Assembly (NCBI RefSeq): GCF_905404315.1 | Contig: NC_066311.1 | Span: 3,410,001 to 3,474,000, forward strand | DNA from: Leptidea sinapis | Taxonomy: Eukaryota > Arthropoda > Insecta > Lepidoptera > Pieridae | Direction of reading: 5' to 3' | DNA length: 64,000 nucleotides | Shown here: in pieces, positions 33,144 through 44,749 of the stretch | Layout of the letters: each line of letters begins with the position of its first letter | Position numbering within the stretch: position 1 is the stretch's first letter | The notes under the pieces: model-generated | Seen by the model: the letters and a program-made list of their open reading frames with translations, nothing else | Databases searched by the model: none | What the model was told of the DNA's origin: nothing | Translations under genes and position numbers: made by a program

Positions 33144-33290
33144 GTTGGGATAAACAAGTCAACAACGTAAACAGGTCGATATATCTATAACCAAAATGGC
33201 CGCTTGTTATTATAGTTTTGTTCATTTACACCTTCGTTATTATTTCCAACAACAACAAATCTTGTTCTTCTAAATATATTATAAGTATAT
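33144..33290 (+). repeat. Direct repeat unit 1
   Basis: gttgggataaacaagtcaac, aacgtaaacaggtcgat and aaccaaaatggccgcttgtt recur at 33582-33713 in the same order, 438 bp downstream. Confidence 0.82.
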
Positions 33291-33295
33291 AATCA

Positions 33296-33478
33296 CTAGC
33301 TGACCCCGCAGACATTGTTTTTTTATAATAAAAAAAAACTCTTGCGGGTGGAATTTTGTAAAATCCGTTCTTAGCTGGCCTCTACTCGGCAAAAGGAATA
33401 TTCCTACCAAATTTCAAGTCTCTACGCCTAATGGTTCCAGAGATATCGCGATGAGTCAATACATAGATGGAAATCTCT
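33296..33478 (-). mobile_element. Helitron, 3'-end copy
   Basis: The plus strand reads CTAGctgaccccgcagacat, the inverse of a Helitron 3' end, then ttgcgggtggaattttgtaa and ccaaatttcaagtctctacg. The TC start is not recognised, so the 5' part is missing or diverged. Confidence 0.72.
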
Positions 33479-33581
33479 TATTTAAATAGATTATTACTAT
33501 TCATGTACTTCTGAAAATTAGTGTTAACTTTTTTGAGCGTATTAAACATGTTAGGGAATGTATTGAAGAAATAATGAAGTC

Positions 33582-33713
33582 TATTGGGATAAAGAAGTCA
33601 ACAACGTAAACAGGTCGATGTATCTAGAACCAAAATGGCCGCTTGTTGTTTTAGTTTGTTGATTTGCTTCTTCGTTAAGATTTTCAACACTGAATATATT
33701 AAAATATAATCAG
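33582..33713 (+). repeat. Direct repeat unit 2
   Basis: Second copy of 33144-33290 with attgggataaagaagtcaac, aacgtaaacaggtcgatgta and ccaaaatggccgcttgttgt. The Helitron fragment lies between the units. Confidence 0.82.
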
Positions 33714-34138
33714 AATATTAGATTAGTAGCAAAATGAAAAATATAGGTTGCGCAACAATCTGTTGCTTTTTCGAGAAAATTTGCTTTATTCGTGTGTTGA
33801 TTGTTTCAATTTTTTCACTAATATGTTCGAAAATTATATAATAAACTAGAATTGCAGACTACATAATGAGAAATAAAAAAGATATAATATATTGAAGTAA
33901 GTGCTAAGAGCTCCAAATCGCAAGCAGAAATCAGTTTTGATACTCAATTAGGACTAATATTATTACCAAAAACAGGGAAATTTGGAATTTAGATTCCGTT
34001 TGATGCATCACGCTGCCGTTTTAAGCCGACACTACGATCGAGCTGGACTAGATCGGAATAGTTTTTGCTTGCCGGAAAACCGGCATGAAGTAGCGTCTAA
34101 GAGCCGCAGCACAATACCGTTTTTAGCTAAAGAAAAAC
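33714..34138. other. No gene recognised
   Basis: A+T-rich up to about 33960, then a more balanced 33980-34140 that leads into the LINE fragment and may be diverged LINE sequence. Confidence 0.4.
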
Positions 34139-34250
34139 GTGACAGAAGCGTATACCCTCATTAAAGGACGGCAACACTCCTGTGACACTAATGTTTCAAG
34201 ATGGTTTGGGCGGCGGTTATCATCTTTCCATCAGGTGTCCCGAACGCTCA
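34139..34250 (+). repeat. CR1-like LINE 3' fragment
   Basis: Contains aaaggacggcaacactcctg, ggcggcggttatcatc and catcaggtgtcccgaacgct, matching the end of coding and 3' UTR of 5149-5672. Frameshifted. Confidence 0.78.
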
Positions 34251-34550
34251 ACTGTCGAACTATACACCTGGGTCTTCCGCGTAGGCCCTCACGGGCCCAG
34301 GGTTACTGTTATAAACTCCGCCTGCAACTACAGGCGGGGTTCTGAGTGGGACCGGTTGGTCCATGGAGTCATGTCCGGTGGTATCCTGCTGTAGGTCCGT
34401 GGTTGGCACGAGCCTTCCGCTCAGCGAGTTCGAGCCCGCCGGTAGTGTGCCGGTTAGCGCCCATCAGCCAGCGGCGAGAAAGCAGTCGTGTCCTAGGAGA
34501 CTAGGACTAGACTCACTATCAAACTATTCAATACAAACATTATTCTTATA
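34251..34550. other. GC-rich repeat-like stretch, unclassified
   Basis: Much more GC-rich than its surroundings (cctcacgggcccagggttac, actacaggcggggttctgag, gccggttagcgcccatcagc). It looks like part of a retroelement because it sits between two LINE 3' ends, but I cannot name the family. Confidence 0.4.
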
Positions 34551-34752
34551 TGTAAGAGGCGGCAAACGGGCAAGAGGCTTACGTGATGGGGAGTGGTGAG
34601 GCAACTATCCATGGACAACTGCAAAAGCAGGTATCAAAAGATGCGTTGCCTGCCTTTAAGGTGGGAGTATGCTCTTTTCTTGAAGGTCCCTCAGTCGTTC
34701 AGGTAAACTGTAGCCGGTTATTGATTCCACAAAGTGGCTGTGCAAAGGACAT
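34551..34752 (-). repeat. CR1-like LINE 3' end, minus strand
   Basis: The plus strand reads ggcggcaaacgggcaagagg-cttacgtgatggggagtgg, then gatgcgttgcctgcctttaa and gctcttttcttgaaggtccc, the inverse of a lepidopteran CR1-type 3' end (coding end plus UTR). A different subfamily from 5149. Confidence 0.75.
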
Positions 34753-36500
34753 ATAATGCTAAAGATACACAGAGTTGGAGGAAAATGTTGTTAAAAGTGA
34801 CGTCATCGGGAATTGATACTCAACATTTGTCGTTCAACGTTTACATAACATGTGCGCAGTTGTTACCTATTGACGTCCAATAATTCGGCGAGCCATGAAA
34901 GCAAACAATTCGCTGTAATATTCTTATCAATGGCCAAGTATTATTATGATAACAGTGGGCGTGCTAAGGCAAATTACGCTTTGAGTGTATGTAAGCTAGG
35001 TTCAATGTCGCCCAGCTTTGATAAGACTTGTAGGTTTCTTGGTATGAAGACCAAAAGAAATATACAATGAATACGATCAAGCTATAACATTTTCGGTCTT
35101 TTTTGACGAGAATACCGGCTGTAAATATGTTGCAATAGTAGGAGGCAATCCAGAAAATTTAGTTTGTTTTTGATTTACACCACTCGATAGCTAAATAATC
35201 AAAGAAATCGTTACGTTGAATGAGAACTGTGAATTGGTACGCCGGTTGGAGTTCTTAGGTATTTTCTTCACTCCATCACACATCTTCGCAAAAGCCACAT
35301 ATTGATACCCATAATATGAAATATTATGACAGAGTGAAGCAGTGCCGAGAACGATAAAGAAAAAATGATTAATGACGTAATTACAAGTCTTTTTGCTACC
35401 TCTGCGGCTTGAGAAGACAGAGAAAACACTTATCACTGCTACACTGTCGACGATGCGGTCCCAATTTTATTTCTGGTAGCTGTGACGAGGCGATCAAGAT
35501 TGTCACCCGGTAAGTGATATACTCTGCAATGACGCTCAGAACTCTCCAAAAATCTATTATTCATAGCACCGGAGTAGCGGTCGTCACCTTGAGACATAAG
35601 ATGTTAAGCCTATAGGGCTTAGGGTATATTGGCTTTTTATATACTTTGTGTTGATAAGAGTTCGGAAATTATTGCCTACTTGCGAGCGAGCACGGAACTG
35701 CAAAGACGGCTGACATAAGTCTTGATATATTCTTATATTATTTTCATTATATAGAAGCAAACAAAATAAGTGATATAAAATATAAACTAACTAGATAAAC
35801 TAAGTAAAGGTCACGCTATCACCTTCAGGTTACGGCGAAATTAAACTCTCTAAGCGTCGGTGATACGCCCATTGATATTATTCAACCGACTTTGAGAGCA
35901 CTTATTGCGCTGAGATAAGGCTCAATTTGTCGCTTATCTGTTGAGATAGACGGGGCCTGTTGTGGACCTTATGCAATGGACGTAAGATCTATACGGTGCG
36001 TTGCATTGAAGCCGTGTTTATGTTTGAATGTGCTCAGTCAATGGGTGTTGTAGGGCTGCCACGTTTTTGTTGTTTTAAAGTATTAACACAAATTTAAAGT
36101 CTTAGGTGAAGTAATTACGTATTATAATTGTATTTGACTTTCAAGCATTATAGAACAAGCTGCTTGTAGTGAAAGATTTATAATGGTTTGGGCATTTAGC
36201 GTGCGTTATATGCAAATTGTTCGGAACTTTATCATACAGTAGATTGACTTATGCCTGACATTTTTATACATTTCACTAGATGAGAACCCTGTCCCGAAGA
36301 TGTCCCGGTCTGACCAATATTACTCGACGAATGTGCCTTATTATAAATGCGTACATTATCGAACTATGGACATATCATATCTTAGATAATATGCAAAATC
36401 TAATTCGAAACCTTTGATGATCATTGGATTACCGAATAGACCTTATAAAGGAATATGTTATTTGTGTCTACGGAGGGTATTTATTTTGGCGTCGGAGCCA
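34753..36500. other. No gene recognised; SINE remnant at 35567-35611
   Basis: Only a ~45-bp SINE remnant (gtcaccttgagacataagat-gttaagcc) is identifiable. The rest is unassigned. Confidence 0.45.
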
Positions 36501-36760
36501 AATACGGTCCGTAAATCCTTACGAATGGCGACCCTAATGGGCGGTGCTATCGACGTAGCCGGCGACGGGGTCGGGTGGGGCAAGGGGGGGGAGCCCGCGA
36601 CCGACCTTGGCCGTGACTCCTCGGTTCACCCCAGCACCACGCATCCAGACCAAATTGATTTTCGCCGGGACCTCCTCGCTAATAATTATGGAGGCATTTT
36701 TGCGCAGTTGCACCTCCAACTTTTGCGTAATTTGTGGCAATTGTAGAAGATACTTGCTCA
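36500..36760. other. GC-rich island, candidate conserved or regulatory sequence
   Basis: A GC-rich block (gacggggtcgggtggggcaa, a G8 run, gcccgcgaccgaccttggcc) in A+T-rich DNA. It includes a GC-box-like gggcgg and a TAATTA homeodomain-type core at about 36681-36686. It is open on both strands for ~75-110 codons (36414-36746 plus, 36534-36767 minus), which is expected from its base composition. No domain seen in either reading. Confidence 0.3.
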
Positions 36761-37128
36761 CACTCATGATAAGCTTACATCAATTGGTGTTTCATTCTAA
36801 AACTGTGTTCTTTTTAGTAATTTTAAGGGATATATTTTATAGAATCCGTATTTTTGTATCTCGACTTTATTAAATTTGCAGCTGAGTTAGTTGCTTGAAG
36901 TTTTGATAATAATATTTCTATTGCTGTAGATACTTATTTTACTTTCACTTTTTACAATATGCCTCTTTCCGACTTTCCAGTTATTATAAATATAGTTAAA
37001 TCATCTAAGTTAACCGTATTTTGTGGTATTTTCTGTATCAGGATGGCATATATCATCATTGTGCATTGTATAGTCTATATAATATCTTATATTAAAAGCG
37101 TTCTCTTATATAATCTTATATAAAAATT
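36761..37128. other. No gene recognised
   Basis: A+T-rich; nothing seen. Confidence 0.4.
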
Positions 37129-37221
37129 CGTTAAAGCCTTTATTACTACTACTATTCCTTAAATAATATAATATCTTATATTATTTAAGGAATTATTCTT
37201 GTAGTAATAAAGGCTTTAACG
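37129..37221. repeat. 93-bp perfect-stem hairpin
   Basis: The left arm cgttaaagcctttattacta continues to attccttaaataatataa and is mirrored by ttatattatttaaggaatta to gtagtaataaaggctttaac-g. About 40 bp pair with a short bulge and a loop of a few bases. No inverted end shared with other elements here. Confidence 0.85.
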
Positions 37222-37664
37222 ATTTGGATGAAATATACTAAGTTGAGATTTTACTGAGTTTTCTCTCTCGTCGTCTCCTTAGCATAAATCCCATATTTCA
37301 CTGTTTTACTACAACCTTTTCTGTGTAGCAGCAATCTGTTGTTTTACTCTTTACAAACTCTGGAGCTTGTTATGTTATCAGCTCAGTTAGTCGCCTAGGG
37401 CATCATATTGCAACTTCTCGTTTCACCCTACAATACCGCAACCACACCTGATCCTTAGCATAATTCGCCGTTGTCGTGATATTGGGTAATATATTCGTCA
37501 TTCGACACGATATGTAATGATGGTGTAAATACGAATGATGTAAACAAGAATATGCTGCCAACTGAGTGATGCAATCTGTAATAGGACTCACTGGATGCTA
37601 GTGGACAATGAAATTTTATGAGTAAAATAATTTGTAAATGAGCGCGTATAGTTGCAATTTTTTA

Positions 37665-38000
37665 AGTTATACTTCTTTAGGCGCGTTATGAAAAAATGAT
37701 GAGAGTGACATTTTAAGATGCGCGCGCATCACTGTAACACAAAAGTAACAGGTTGAAGTTGGTTTCTAAAATTTTCTTGTGATTTCTTCGTCCATTATTA
37801 GGACAGGCAAAGGGTTCAAGCCCATACAGCCGTATTCATTATTTAATAATTAATTGTCAAAGCAATCTTTGCAAGATTTTTACAAAATAATTCTTTCTAA
37901 AAACGTAGAATAGCACGAGGAATAAATAATTTTAATGTTTTTTGCTTTGTTACTCCAAAGAAGTATAACTTCTTGCGTGCATACATTAAGTACACACACA
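37665..38000 (+). mobile_element. Dispersed element with AAGTTATACTTC ends (copy 1)
   Basis: The left end agttatacttctttaggcgc is inverse to ccaaagaagtataacttc at 37955-37972. Internal gatgcgcgcgcatcactgta and cgtccattattaggacagg are shared with 59258-59534. A further segment cttgcgtgcatacattaagt-acacacac beyond the inverted repeat is also shared, so the true boundary is about 38000. Confidence 0.78.
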
Positions 38001-39718
38001 CACTTCTTTTTATTTATTCATTCCGACGTTATTGCTATCAAAACGTCACGGGCACCAAAGTGTTTTATAATAATGAATGTTGGATATTTTTTTGTTACAA
38101 GCTAGCGATATTATAATCCATAGAGTCCAGGGGTTCTCAAGCTTCAACTGCTGGCAATTTACCTCTAAATTGTTAGACTACGATCGATCGACTCTGAGAG
38201 CCTGCAAGTACCTATGCGTGATGAAGGATTATCGTCTAGATAGAGCGTCACGATAACATAGATATTAGTATTGCGCACAATGAAATGCATTTATTTAGTC
38301 TAAGTGTAGGTCTGCTCTAAAATATCAATAAAAAAAAGTCATAATTATTCAAAATTGCGAGTTTATTGGTTCTTACAAAACAAACGCGTTCTAAAGTTCT
38401 AAACTTAACTAAAGATCGACTTTGGATGTTGAATCTGCTTGACACTGCATGTCCTGAGCATACTTTTCATAAGATAATTACCGATTTTAGTTACCTCAAA
38501 CAAAATCTGTGAATACTTCTATATCGGATTTTTTTCTCGAGGTCGGCTCAAAAAGCACTCGCGATCGACTGTTTTAGCACCCCTGCCATAGACGATAAGG
38601 ATACAAGATTACTTTGAAGAGTCGCCATTGGCATGGTATCTGCCGCTTATCAATCGTTATACATAATATTATGATAATAATAATTGTAGTTGCATAATAT
38701 GAAACTATAATATTATATCCATTGCCAACACGATATATTGTTGAGGTAAATTACGATGTTTTCGATTTTAGTACACAAATAGAACTGGATACAGTGGAAA
38801 TACGTTAAGGTCAAGACATGTTTGTTGTGTCACAGCTGGATATTTTGACGTCGAAAAAGTCTCTTGGCTCGGACAATATTTTTTTACAAGTTTAATTTTA
38901 CAGATTGTATGCCCATGACATAACAGAAACGGACCATCGTTCATGCAGTTTTGGTTTCCTTGTCTGCGATGGTGCTCTTGGTTGTAGATGTGTTGGCTTG
39001 ATTATGAAAGCTAACATGTCACACTATGTATCTATTGAGATTCCCAATTTTTCGTTACTTAAAAACGCAACGAATATCCTGCATTGTATGTACGGAACAA
39101 ATGGTACTTGCCCAAATTTTCATGGCACGTGGAATAAAACGTGAGAGCAGTACTGCCGGTGGTGCTGGCTCGCTTGCACTTACCTTGACTTCTTCCGCCA
39201 ATAATAATTAAGATGTGAGCAAAAAATAGAGTATATTCTCCACTTCCCGAATATTTTCGATAATTTTGTCATCATGTGAAACATATAACTTTACTTAGTT
39301 TATTATATATTATTTTGTAACGATGACAGAAATGGTTCCGGCACAAACCACCGAAGTAATTACCCACGACCCGTCGGTCCTCAAAAACTGGTCACAATAA
39401 TTTACAACCAACCACCATTGATTTTCAATAGACACAATTGGACGAATCGAAAGAAACAGCTGCTTAATTGAACAACAGCACAAATCAATGTACGACTGGC
39501 AAGGCCGATTCATTTTTTTAACCTTTATTATTTCTATTTCCCGTTAACAGTTTAGCCAATCATTTACACAGTATATTATATCAAGGCCTTTTGTGCTACT
39601 TAATACTATTAGAACTTAGTATATAACTGTCCCTATTGTCCCGAGGTGGGCGTAAATAGCGGCGACACTACTAATGCAGCTACTTAGGATCTAAGTATTT
39701 TTAATATGTATGTTTTTA
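38001..39718. other. No gene recognised
   Basis: Mostly A+T-rich. Around 38900-39210 the sequence is more balanced and both strands carry ORFs of ~60-80 codons (38905-39144 plus). No domain recognised. Confidence 0.4.
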
Positions 39719-40094
39719 TCTACATATATAAAAATGAATTGCTGTGCGTTAGTCTCGCTAAAACTCGAGAACGGCTGGACCGATTTGGCTAATTTTGGTC
39801 TTGAATTATTTGTGGAAGTCCAGAGAAGGTTTAAAAGGTGAATAAATAGGAAAATGCTTCTAAATTAAATAAAGACAACAAATTTGTTTTTCCTTTGATG
39901 TGTCCATACATAATTTCTATGAGAGAATTTATTGACGCACTGTTTGACAGTTCTTCTGTGAAACAATTTCATTACGACAGCAGGGTGCATATTTTATGAA
40001 GTAATTTTTGATGTTATGATATATTATTGACAAATTCATATAAAAACATTATTTTATTTATTATATACATAACAACGTCTGTCGGGTCAGCTAG
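39719..40094 (+). mobile_element. Non-autonomous Helitron, complete
   Basis: A|TCTACATATATAAAAATG start, acgtctgtcgggtcagCTAG end. Colinear with 6291-6666 with few differences (for example ttctgttcg versus tgctgtgcg near the start). Confidence 0.87.
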
Positions 40095-40262
40095 ATTTCG
40101 ATAAAAATCTTTAATCTTATATCAAACACTCGTTGCTCGCTGTATACTGTGTGCAATAATCGTTTCTTTAATGAGAGACTAATGTTGTTTTATTTACCAC
40201 ATCTGATCTGACAGTGCTTTCGTATTCACCTAACAACTGGGCAGACCTAGATTTATTCCTAT

Positions 40263-40626
40263 ATCGTCTCGAAAATAATGTGAAGAAGCGAAAGAATCGA
40301 ATATAAAGAAGGAAGTCATACTATATTATATCTTAGGCAGCATCTTCGTAATAAACACACTCGGCAGCCTATAATTAACTTCAACCAGCGAAGAGTTAAA
40401 AGAAACAAAATAAAACATTAAAAATAGTGTAGCGGCACTCGCTTTAGAGAGAGAACTTCGAGTTGAAAACGAAACCACGAGTATTGAAATAGACAGCGCT
40501 GCGTCTATGTTAGAGGCCAACGGGAATAGTTTCGGCACTAATAATAGACGTGCCTCGCTTCTCAATACACTAAAGCGGCGCGCGGTGGCTAGAGATCTCA
40601 ATTACACTTTTCATTGTACAAAATGA
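40263..40626 (+). pseudogene. Possible BED-type zinc-finger/transposase-derived coding remnant
   Basis: One frame (about 40287-40418) reads SERIEYKEGSHT then LRQHLRNKHTRQP, resembling the second half of a BED finger (a GS..NLR.HLR.KH pattern) as found at the start of hAT transposases. The usual CxxC is not visible. A second frame, open 40414-40626, encodes a ~70-residue charged peptide with ERELRVENETTSIEIDSAAS and ends FHCTK-stop. A +1 shift separates the two. A minus-strand ORF (40326-40601) overlaps but is hydrophobic shadow sequence. Either a decayed hAT or a host exon pair; neither is proven. Confidence 0.33.
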
Positions 40627-40644
40627 GCCAATATGCGGGTAGAG

Positions 40645-40700
40645 TTAAAAAAAAGCGAGTGTGTACTTATGTATGCACGCAAGAAGTTATACTTATTTGA
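40645..40700 (-). repeat. End fragment of the AAGTTATACTTC element
   Basis: gtgtgtacttatgtatgcac-gcaagaagttatactta matches the end of the copy at 59258 and the inverse of 37960-38000. Confidence 0.68.
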
Positions 40701-42568
40701 CCTAAACCAAGTGCATTCTACAAGCTAGACTTTTGTATCTCAAAAACCATAGCAGTGGATAATTTCTTGCTTCACTCGGGTTTTCACTCGAAAGTATATC
40801 GAGATTCTTAGCTGGTTACAAAGAGGACAACCTGTCGTACGTGTCATCTGATGGTGATCACTGCTGATAATACTGTCTTGTAACACCAGAGTTATAAGTA
40901 CGTGCGTTTCAGTCATAGTTAGATATTTTCTTTTCTTCATTTATTTGATCGGAGTCTTTCCAAACAAAACAGTCAGAAACATTACACATAGGTAGCTAAT
41001 TAGGCACAGTAAGTAGATAATTATTTCTTCTGCCATCGTTCGAGTTATAAAGTCCCTTCGTAGGCTAGTTAGTCCACAAGTTCAAAAAGGTGTCATTTTT
41101 GTTAAAGATCCTAAAAATATAAGCGATAAAGCTCATGAACATTTAAGAATATTTTTAATGATATTCATTCTTACTATTACAAAAAATATGTCTTTGGCGG
41201 CAGTACGCCCTCATGTAACGGCCGCGCGGTCCCTATTTTCGGCGATAAATTACAATTATAAATAATAGTTACACTTCCGGGATTGGAGTCTTTGTATTGT
41301 AAATTTCCTCCTCTTTAAGGGTCTATCAAATTTCTAAAATATTTAGCATAAATTTGAGTTGAAAAGGAAATTCCATGTTTTTTTCTTTTTCATTTTAATT
41401 TGTAAATAACAGTGGCAAATTTTACATGCTCGAGATACAGTTTTCTAGGAATTTTGATTCATAATTTTGCATGCACTTTCGCTTTGGACCTCTATTAAGA
41501 ATTAACAGTTTTTGAATTTGTTGACTTAACTATTGGCTTTGTCCTTACTTCCTTTCATTGGTCCTCCTTACAGCCGCAAGTTAAGAAATAAAGAGCGTAA
41601 AAATAGCGGCTGCTGTGTCCGCACGTCTCACTCATGTACAGATCTGAATTTTTATAACTAAAGGAAGAATATCTCTTTCATGTGAAAAAATAATTCAAGT
41701 CTTTCGTTCTCCTTTTTTAAAGGCAGCAAGAAATCGCCACGCCAGAACTCTGGACATTTAACATTTTATTTATGTAACATCCGTCGATGCGTCTACATCA
41801 GTTTAACAAATCACCTTTTTAGCAATTCGAAATAGAGTCCCTCAAAATTCAACTTATAATATCAGATTTTGCTTTCAATCGAACGTTATGATTGCCCCCC
41901 TTATATTTATTTATACTTCGAATCATAGACGAGGATGTGTTTAATTTGCTAAATTATTCCAATGTGCGATACAATCGCATGTTTTGACAGAAAACTGAAT
42001 TTTAAGTAGATTGAATACGTTTCTGGAATTAATAGATTTTTCCTTTCGTATTTTTTGTTCGTGGCGCAAATAAGTCGTTCGTCCACCTCCAGATACACGT
42101 GCTTCTAATTTTAATGATGTGAAATCATGATGAATTTCGACAGTTTCGTAAGCAAGAGGCTAATTTTATCCATCTATACTGAATTTCTAAATCCCTTACA
42201 TATGGGTCTACAGTAAATGCTTGGAAAGACTTCGCTCAAAATTGCTGTCTTCAGCTTTGCTAAGCGTTGAGGACATTTTGTCCTTGAATTGACTAGATGG
42301 TGACTGACTAGTTTTAGTACTAAATAGTAACTGGTCACTAAAGAGTCTACTCTAGCTCTCCTAATCGATGGTAATGCTATTAATTGACATTGATTTGAAT
42401 TAAACATCTTAGCGACTCTCTCACAGCTTGAGTGCATTACCATCATCGTCATAGTCGGCTGATAAAACGTCAAGACTGTTGTCTACTTTGGTATCATTAA
42501 CACTTAGATCGCCGTGGTAATACAAAGGTATGGTATATTGAAGATTGATATAAGGCAAATATTTAACA
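40701..42568. other. No gene recognised
   Basis: A+T-rich sequence without an identifiable repeat or domain. Confidence 0.4.
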
Positions 42569-42715
42569 AGACGCAGTGTTGGTAGACCCCCTACAAGATG
42601 GATCGAAGATCTGGTCAAGATCGCCGGAATACGTTGGATGAGGGCAGAACCGATCGTCGTGAAGAACTTTGGGGAGGTCTTTGCAGCAGTTTTCCGGCTA
42701 ATATGATGATGATGG
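42569..42715 (+). pseudogene. RTE-type LINE 3' end
   Basis: Contains acgcagtgttggtagacccc, ctacaagatggatcgaagat, ctggtcaagatcgccggaat and acgttggatgagggcag, followed by a tgatgatgatgg microsatellite tail. It corresponds to the C-terminus after the reverse transcriptase in lepidopteran RTE elements (LVKIAGIRWMRA-like coding) and the (TGATGA)n 3' end typical of that clade. Short and frameshifted. Confidence 0.8.
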
Positions 42716-43310
42716 CAAATATTTAATGAATTTACAAGATTTCATGTAAGACGATAGTGTTTTCTTAATTTTCTTTCTACATTTAAATGTTAAATAGAAA
42801 ACGTGACTGTTTCATCTATCGTAGTCGGGGAGTCAACATGTTATTTTTGCTCCGCGCGTGCGGAAATTCTCAAGCAACGCACTCACGGTCGTTCCGTATG
42901 TTAATGATTGTTTAGTTTCTGTGTTGCCAATAAGATTTTAATATTCATATTGTTACCGGTTCGTGATTTGCGAAGATCGTGTCAGAATATTGTTAATCTG
43001 GCTGCAGACAATATTATAATGTATAATCGAAATAAATAAAGTTCCATTTGCTTGAATTTTTAGAATATTCAGTTATGAAGAGGCACAATTATTAAAATAA
43101 AATAGGGCAGCTAGAAAATATGAGCATTTTTTGTGCCATTACATAAAAATATATAAGATCATCCAAACCCACGCTGATAGCTGTACCCACCCATGCATGA
43201 GGCATAATAGGGATTCATACAGTCATGCATTTAGGATTTTCATTTTAGGTATCTTAGAAACACACAATAATTTCATGTTTGCAATTACAGATATTGTAAA
43301 ATTTTAATCG
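42716..43310. other. No gene recognised
   Basis: A+T-rich; nothing seen. Confidence 0.4.
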
Positions 43311-43622
43311 GTGGGAGGCTACTTTGCTCAGGATGCCGGCTAGATTATGGGTACCCCAACGGTGCTTTTACTGCCGTGAAGCAATAATTATGTAAGCATT
43401 ATTGTGTTTCGGTCTGAAGGGCGCCGTAGCTGGTGAAATTACTAATGAGACTTAACATCTTATGTCTCAAGGTGACGAGCGCAATTGTAGTGCCGCTCAG
43501 AATTTTGGGTTTTTCAAGAATCCTGAGCGGCACTGCACTGCATTGGCATTGCAATGGGCAGGGCATATCAATTACCATCAGCTGAACGTCCTGTTCGTGT
43601 CGTCCCTTATTATCATAAAAAA
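43311..43622 (+). repeat. SINE-like family, full-length
   Basis: From gtgggaggctactttgctca to cccttattatcataaaaaaa. One of the most complete copies; a small insertion duplicates the gcactgcactgcattggcat block. The 106- and 91-codon ORFs across it (43399-43719, 43462-43737) are repeat shadows. Confidence 0.9.
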
Positions 43623-43818
43623 ACTGCAGAGTCGCTGGAACGCAGGTAACCAAGACCTGCATTCTGCATTGATTTTTCTGTATTATAGCTTTACCAGAAT
43701 ATTTATAATTATTAAACAAATAAACTGGTCAATGTAAGGCTTAAATTCCTGGAAAATTTAAATCTATACTGTATTTAAATAGTTCTAATTTTGAGGTTTT
43801 AAAGCGAATATATATATA

Positions 43819-44045
43819 TTCATTCATTCATTCATCATCAGCGGGAAGACGTCTACTACTGGACAAAGGCCTCCCCCAAATATTTCCACGACGATCGGTC
43901 CTGCACTACCCTCATCCAACGTATTCCGGCGATATTGACCTGACGTCGTGGTACGTGGTCACCATGCGAGGACTTACTGCCCCGCCGGCCATCTGTCTGT
44001 CGAACTATGTGCCCTGCCCTCCGCCACTTCAGTTTCGCAATCACA
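43819..44045 (-). pseudogene. RTE-type LINE 3' end
   Basis: A minus-strand frame (43856-44044) begins AKLKWRRAGHIVRQTDGR and ends IAGIRWMRVVQDRSSWKYLG-EAF, the conserved (K)LKWRWAGHIAR ... IAGIRWMRAAQDR block after the polymerase in RTE LINEs. About ten residues in the middle (the P..RWTDDLVK part) are missing. The 3' end runs into a CATT/CATC microsatellite at 43819-43838. Relatives at 42569, 50309 and 60660. Confidence 0.88.
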
Positions 44046-44491
44046 TACCCTTTGATTATTTAATAAACGGACTTGAGATCGGCACAAACACTTAAAAGTT
44101 TCGCTTCTTGCGCCATCTCTATGAAGACACTCTATTTAAAACATGGGCTCCTTTGCCAATCGGGTATTAGTACCCGTCCCAATTTAATACGTTTGGGAAT
44201 GCGGACACACATTAAAAACATCATTATGTTTTGTGGCTATGCAATTTATATTGCAATTCATCAATGGGCGACACTTGCTGAGTTTTTCTTAGAACATTCT
44301 CGATCCGGATTCTTGGCTGTATTGCATGTTTATAATACGTACTACATTAGTCAGTGCAGTTTAATTGAACATTCCGTTGTTCCAGGTGGAAGGTGTTTCG
44401 ATGAGTTATATCCTGGCTGTTTTAAAATTTAATTCAATATTTTTTGGGTGGAAATAGTAACATATTTTTTACGAGTGACTTAGATAATTTA
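44046..44491. other. No gene recognised; 119-codon ORF of unknown nature
   Basis: The ORF 44073-44432 (plus) has no signal peptide, domain or repeat motif that I recognise. Composition is not distinctive, and it starts inside the LINE-adjacent region. Probably non-coding. Confidence 0.35.
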
Positions 44492-44690
44492 TACGTCTAG
44501 ATAGAGTCTCATGCTGTTACACAACTGATAACAACACGCCAGGAATATTAGTTTAGTGTGCGTGACAAAGCTACGTCTTACATTCGCAATTTGTATGGCA
44601 CTTCGTGTTAGTGTGTGTGTATTGCTCAAAATAGAGGTTAGTTCTAAAGTAAATTTTTTTTCGACGTTTTCACAGCTAGTAACAACAGGA
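44492..44690 (+). mobile_element. MITE (TACGTCTAGATAGA family)
   Basis: tacgtctagatagagtctca, caaagctacgtcttacattc and gctcaaaatagaggtta match 24013-24220. The right inverted end is eroded (ttcacagctagtaac). Confidence 0.78.
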
Positions 44691-44749
44691 TACAATTCAA
44701 AATAATTTCAAAATTCATTAGACTTTAGCAGTTTAAAATAATATATTAC

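Noticed and set aside
36414..36746. 110-codon ORF in the GC-rich island
   Set aside because: GC-rich sequence lacks stops on both strands; the translation is Gly/Asp/Pro-biased without motifs.
38905..39211. Overlapping ORFs with a Cys-rich stretch (SCSFGFLVCDGALGCRC)
   Set aside because: Cys spacing fits no zinc finger or secreted fold that I can name, and a comparable frame exists on the other strand. Left unassigned.
43399..43737. ORFs of 91-106 codons on both strands
   Set aside because: They lie wholly over a SINE-like repeat and recur in other copies.
44073..44432. 119-codon ORF downstream of an RTE fragment
   Set aside because: No signal peptide, domain or family pattern. Length is within chance for a 64-kb window.
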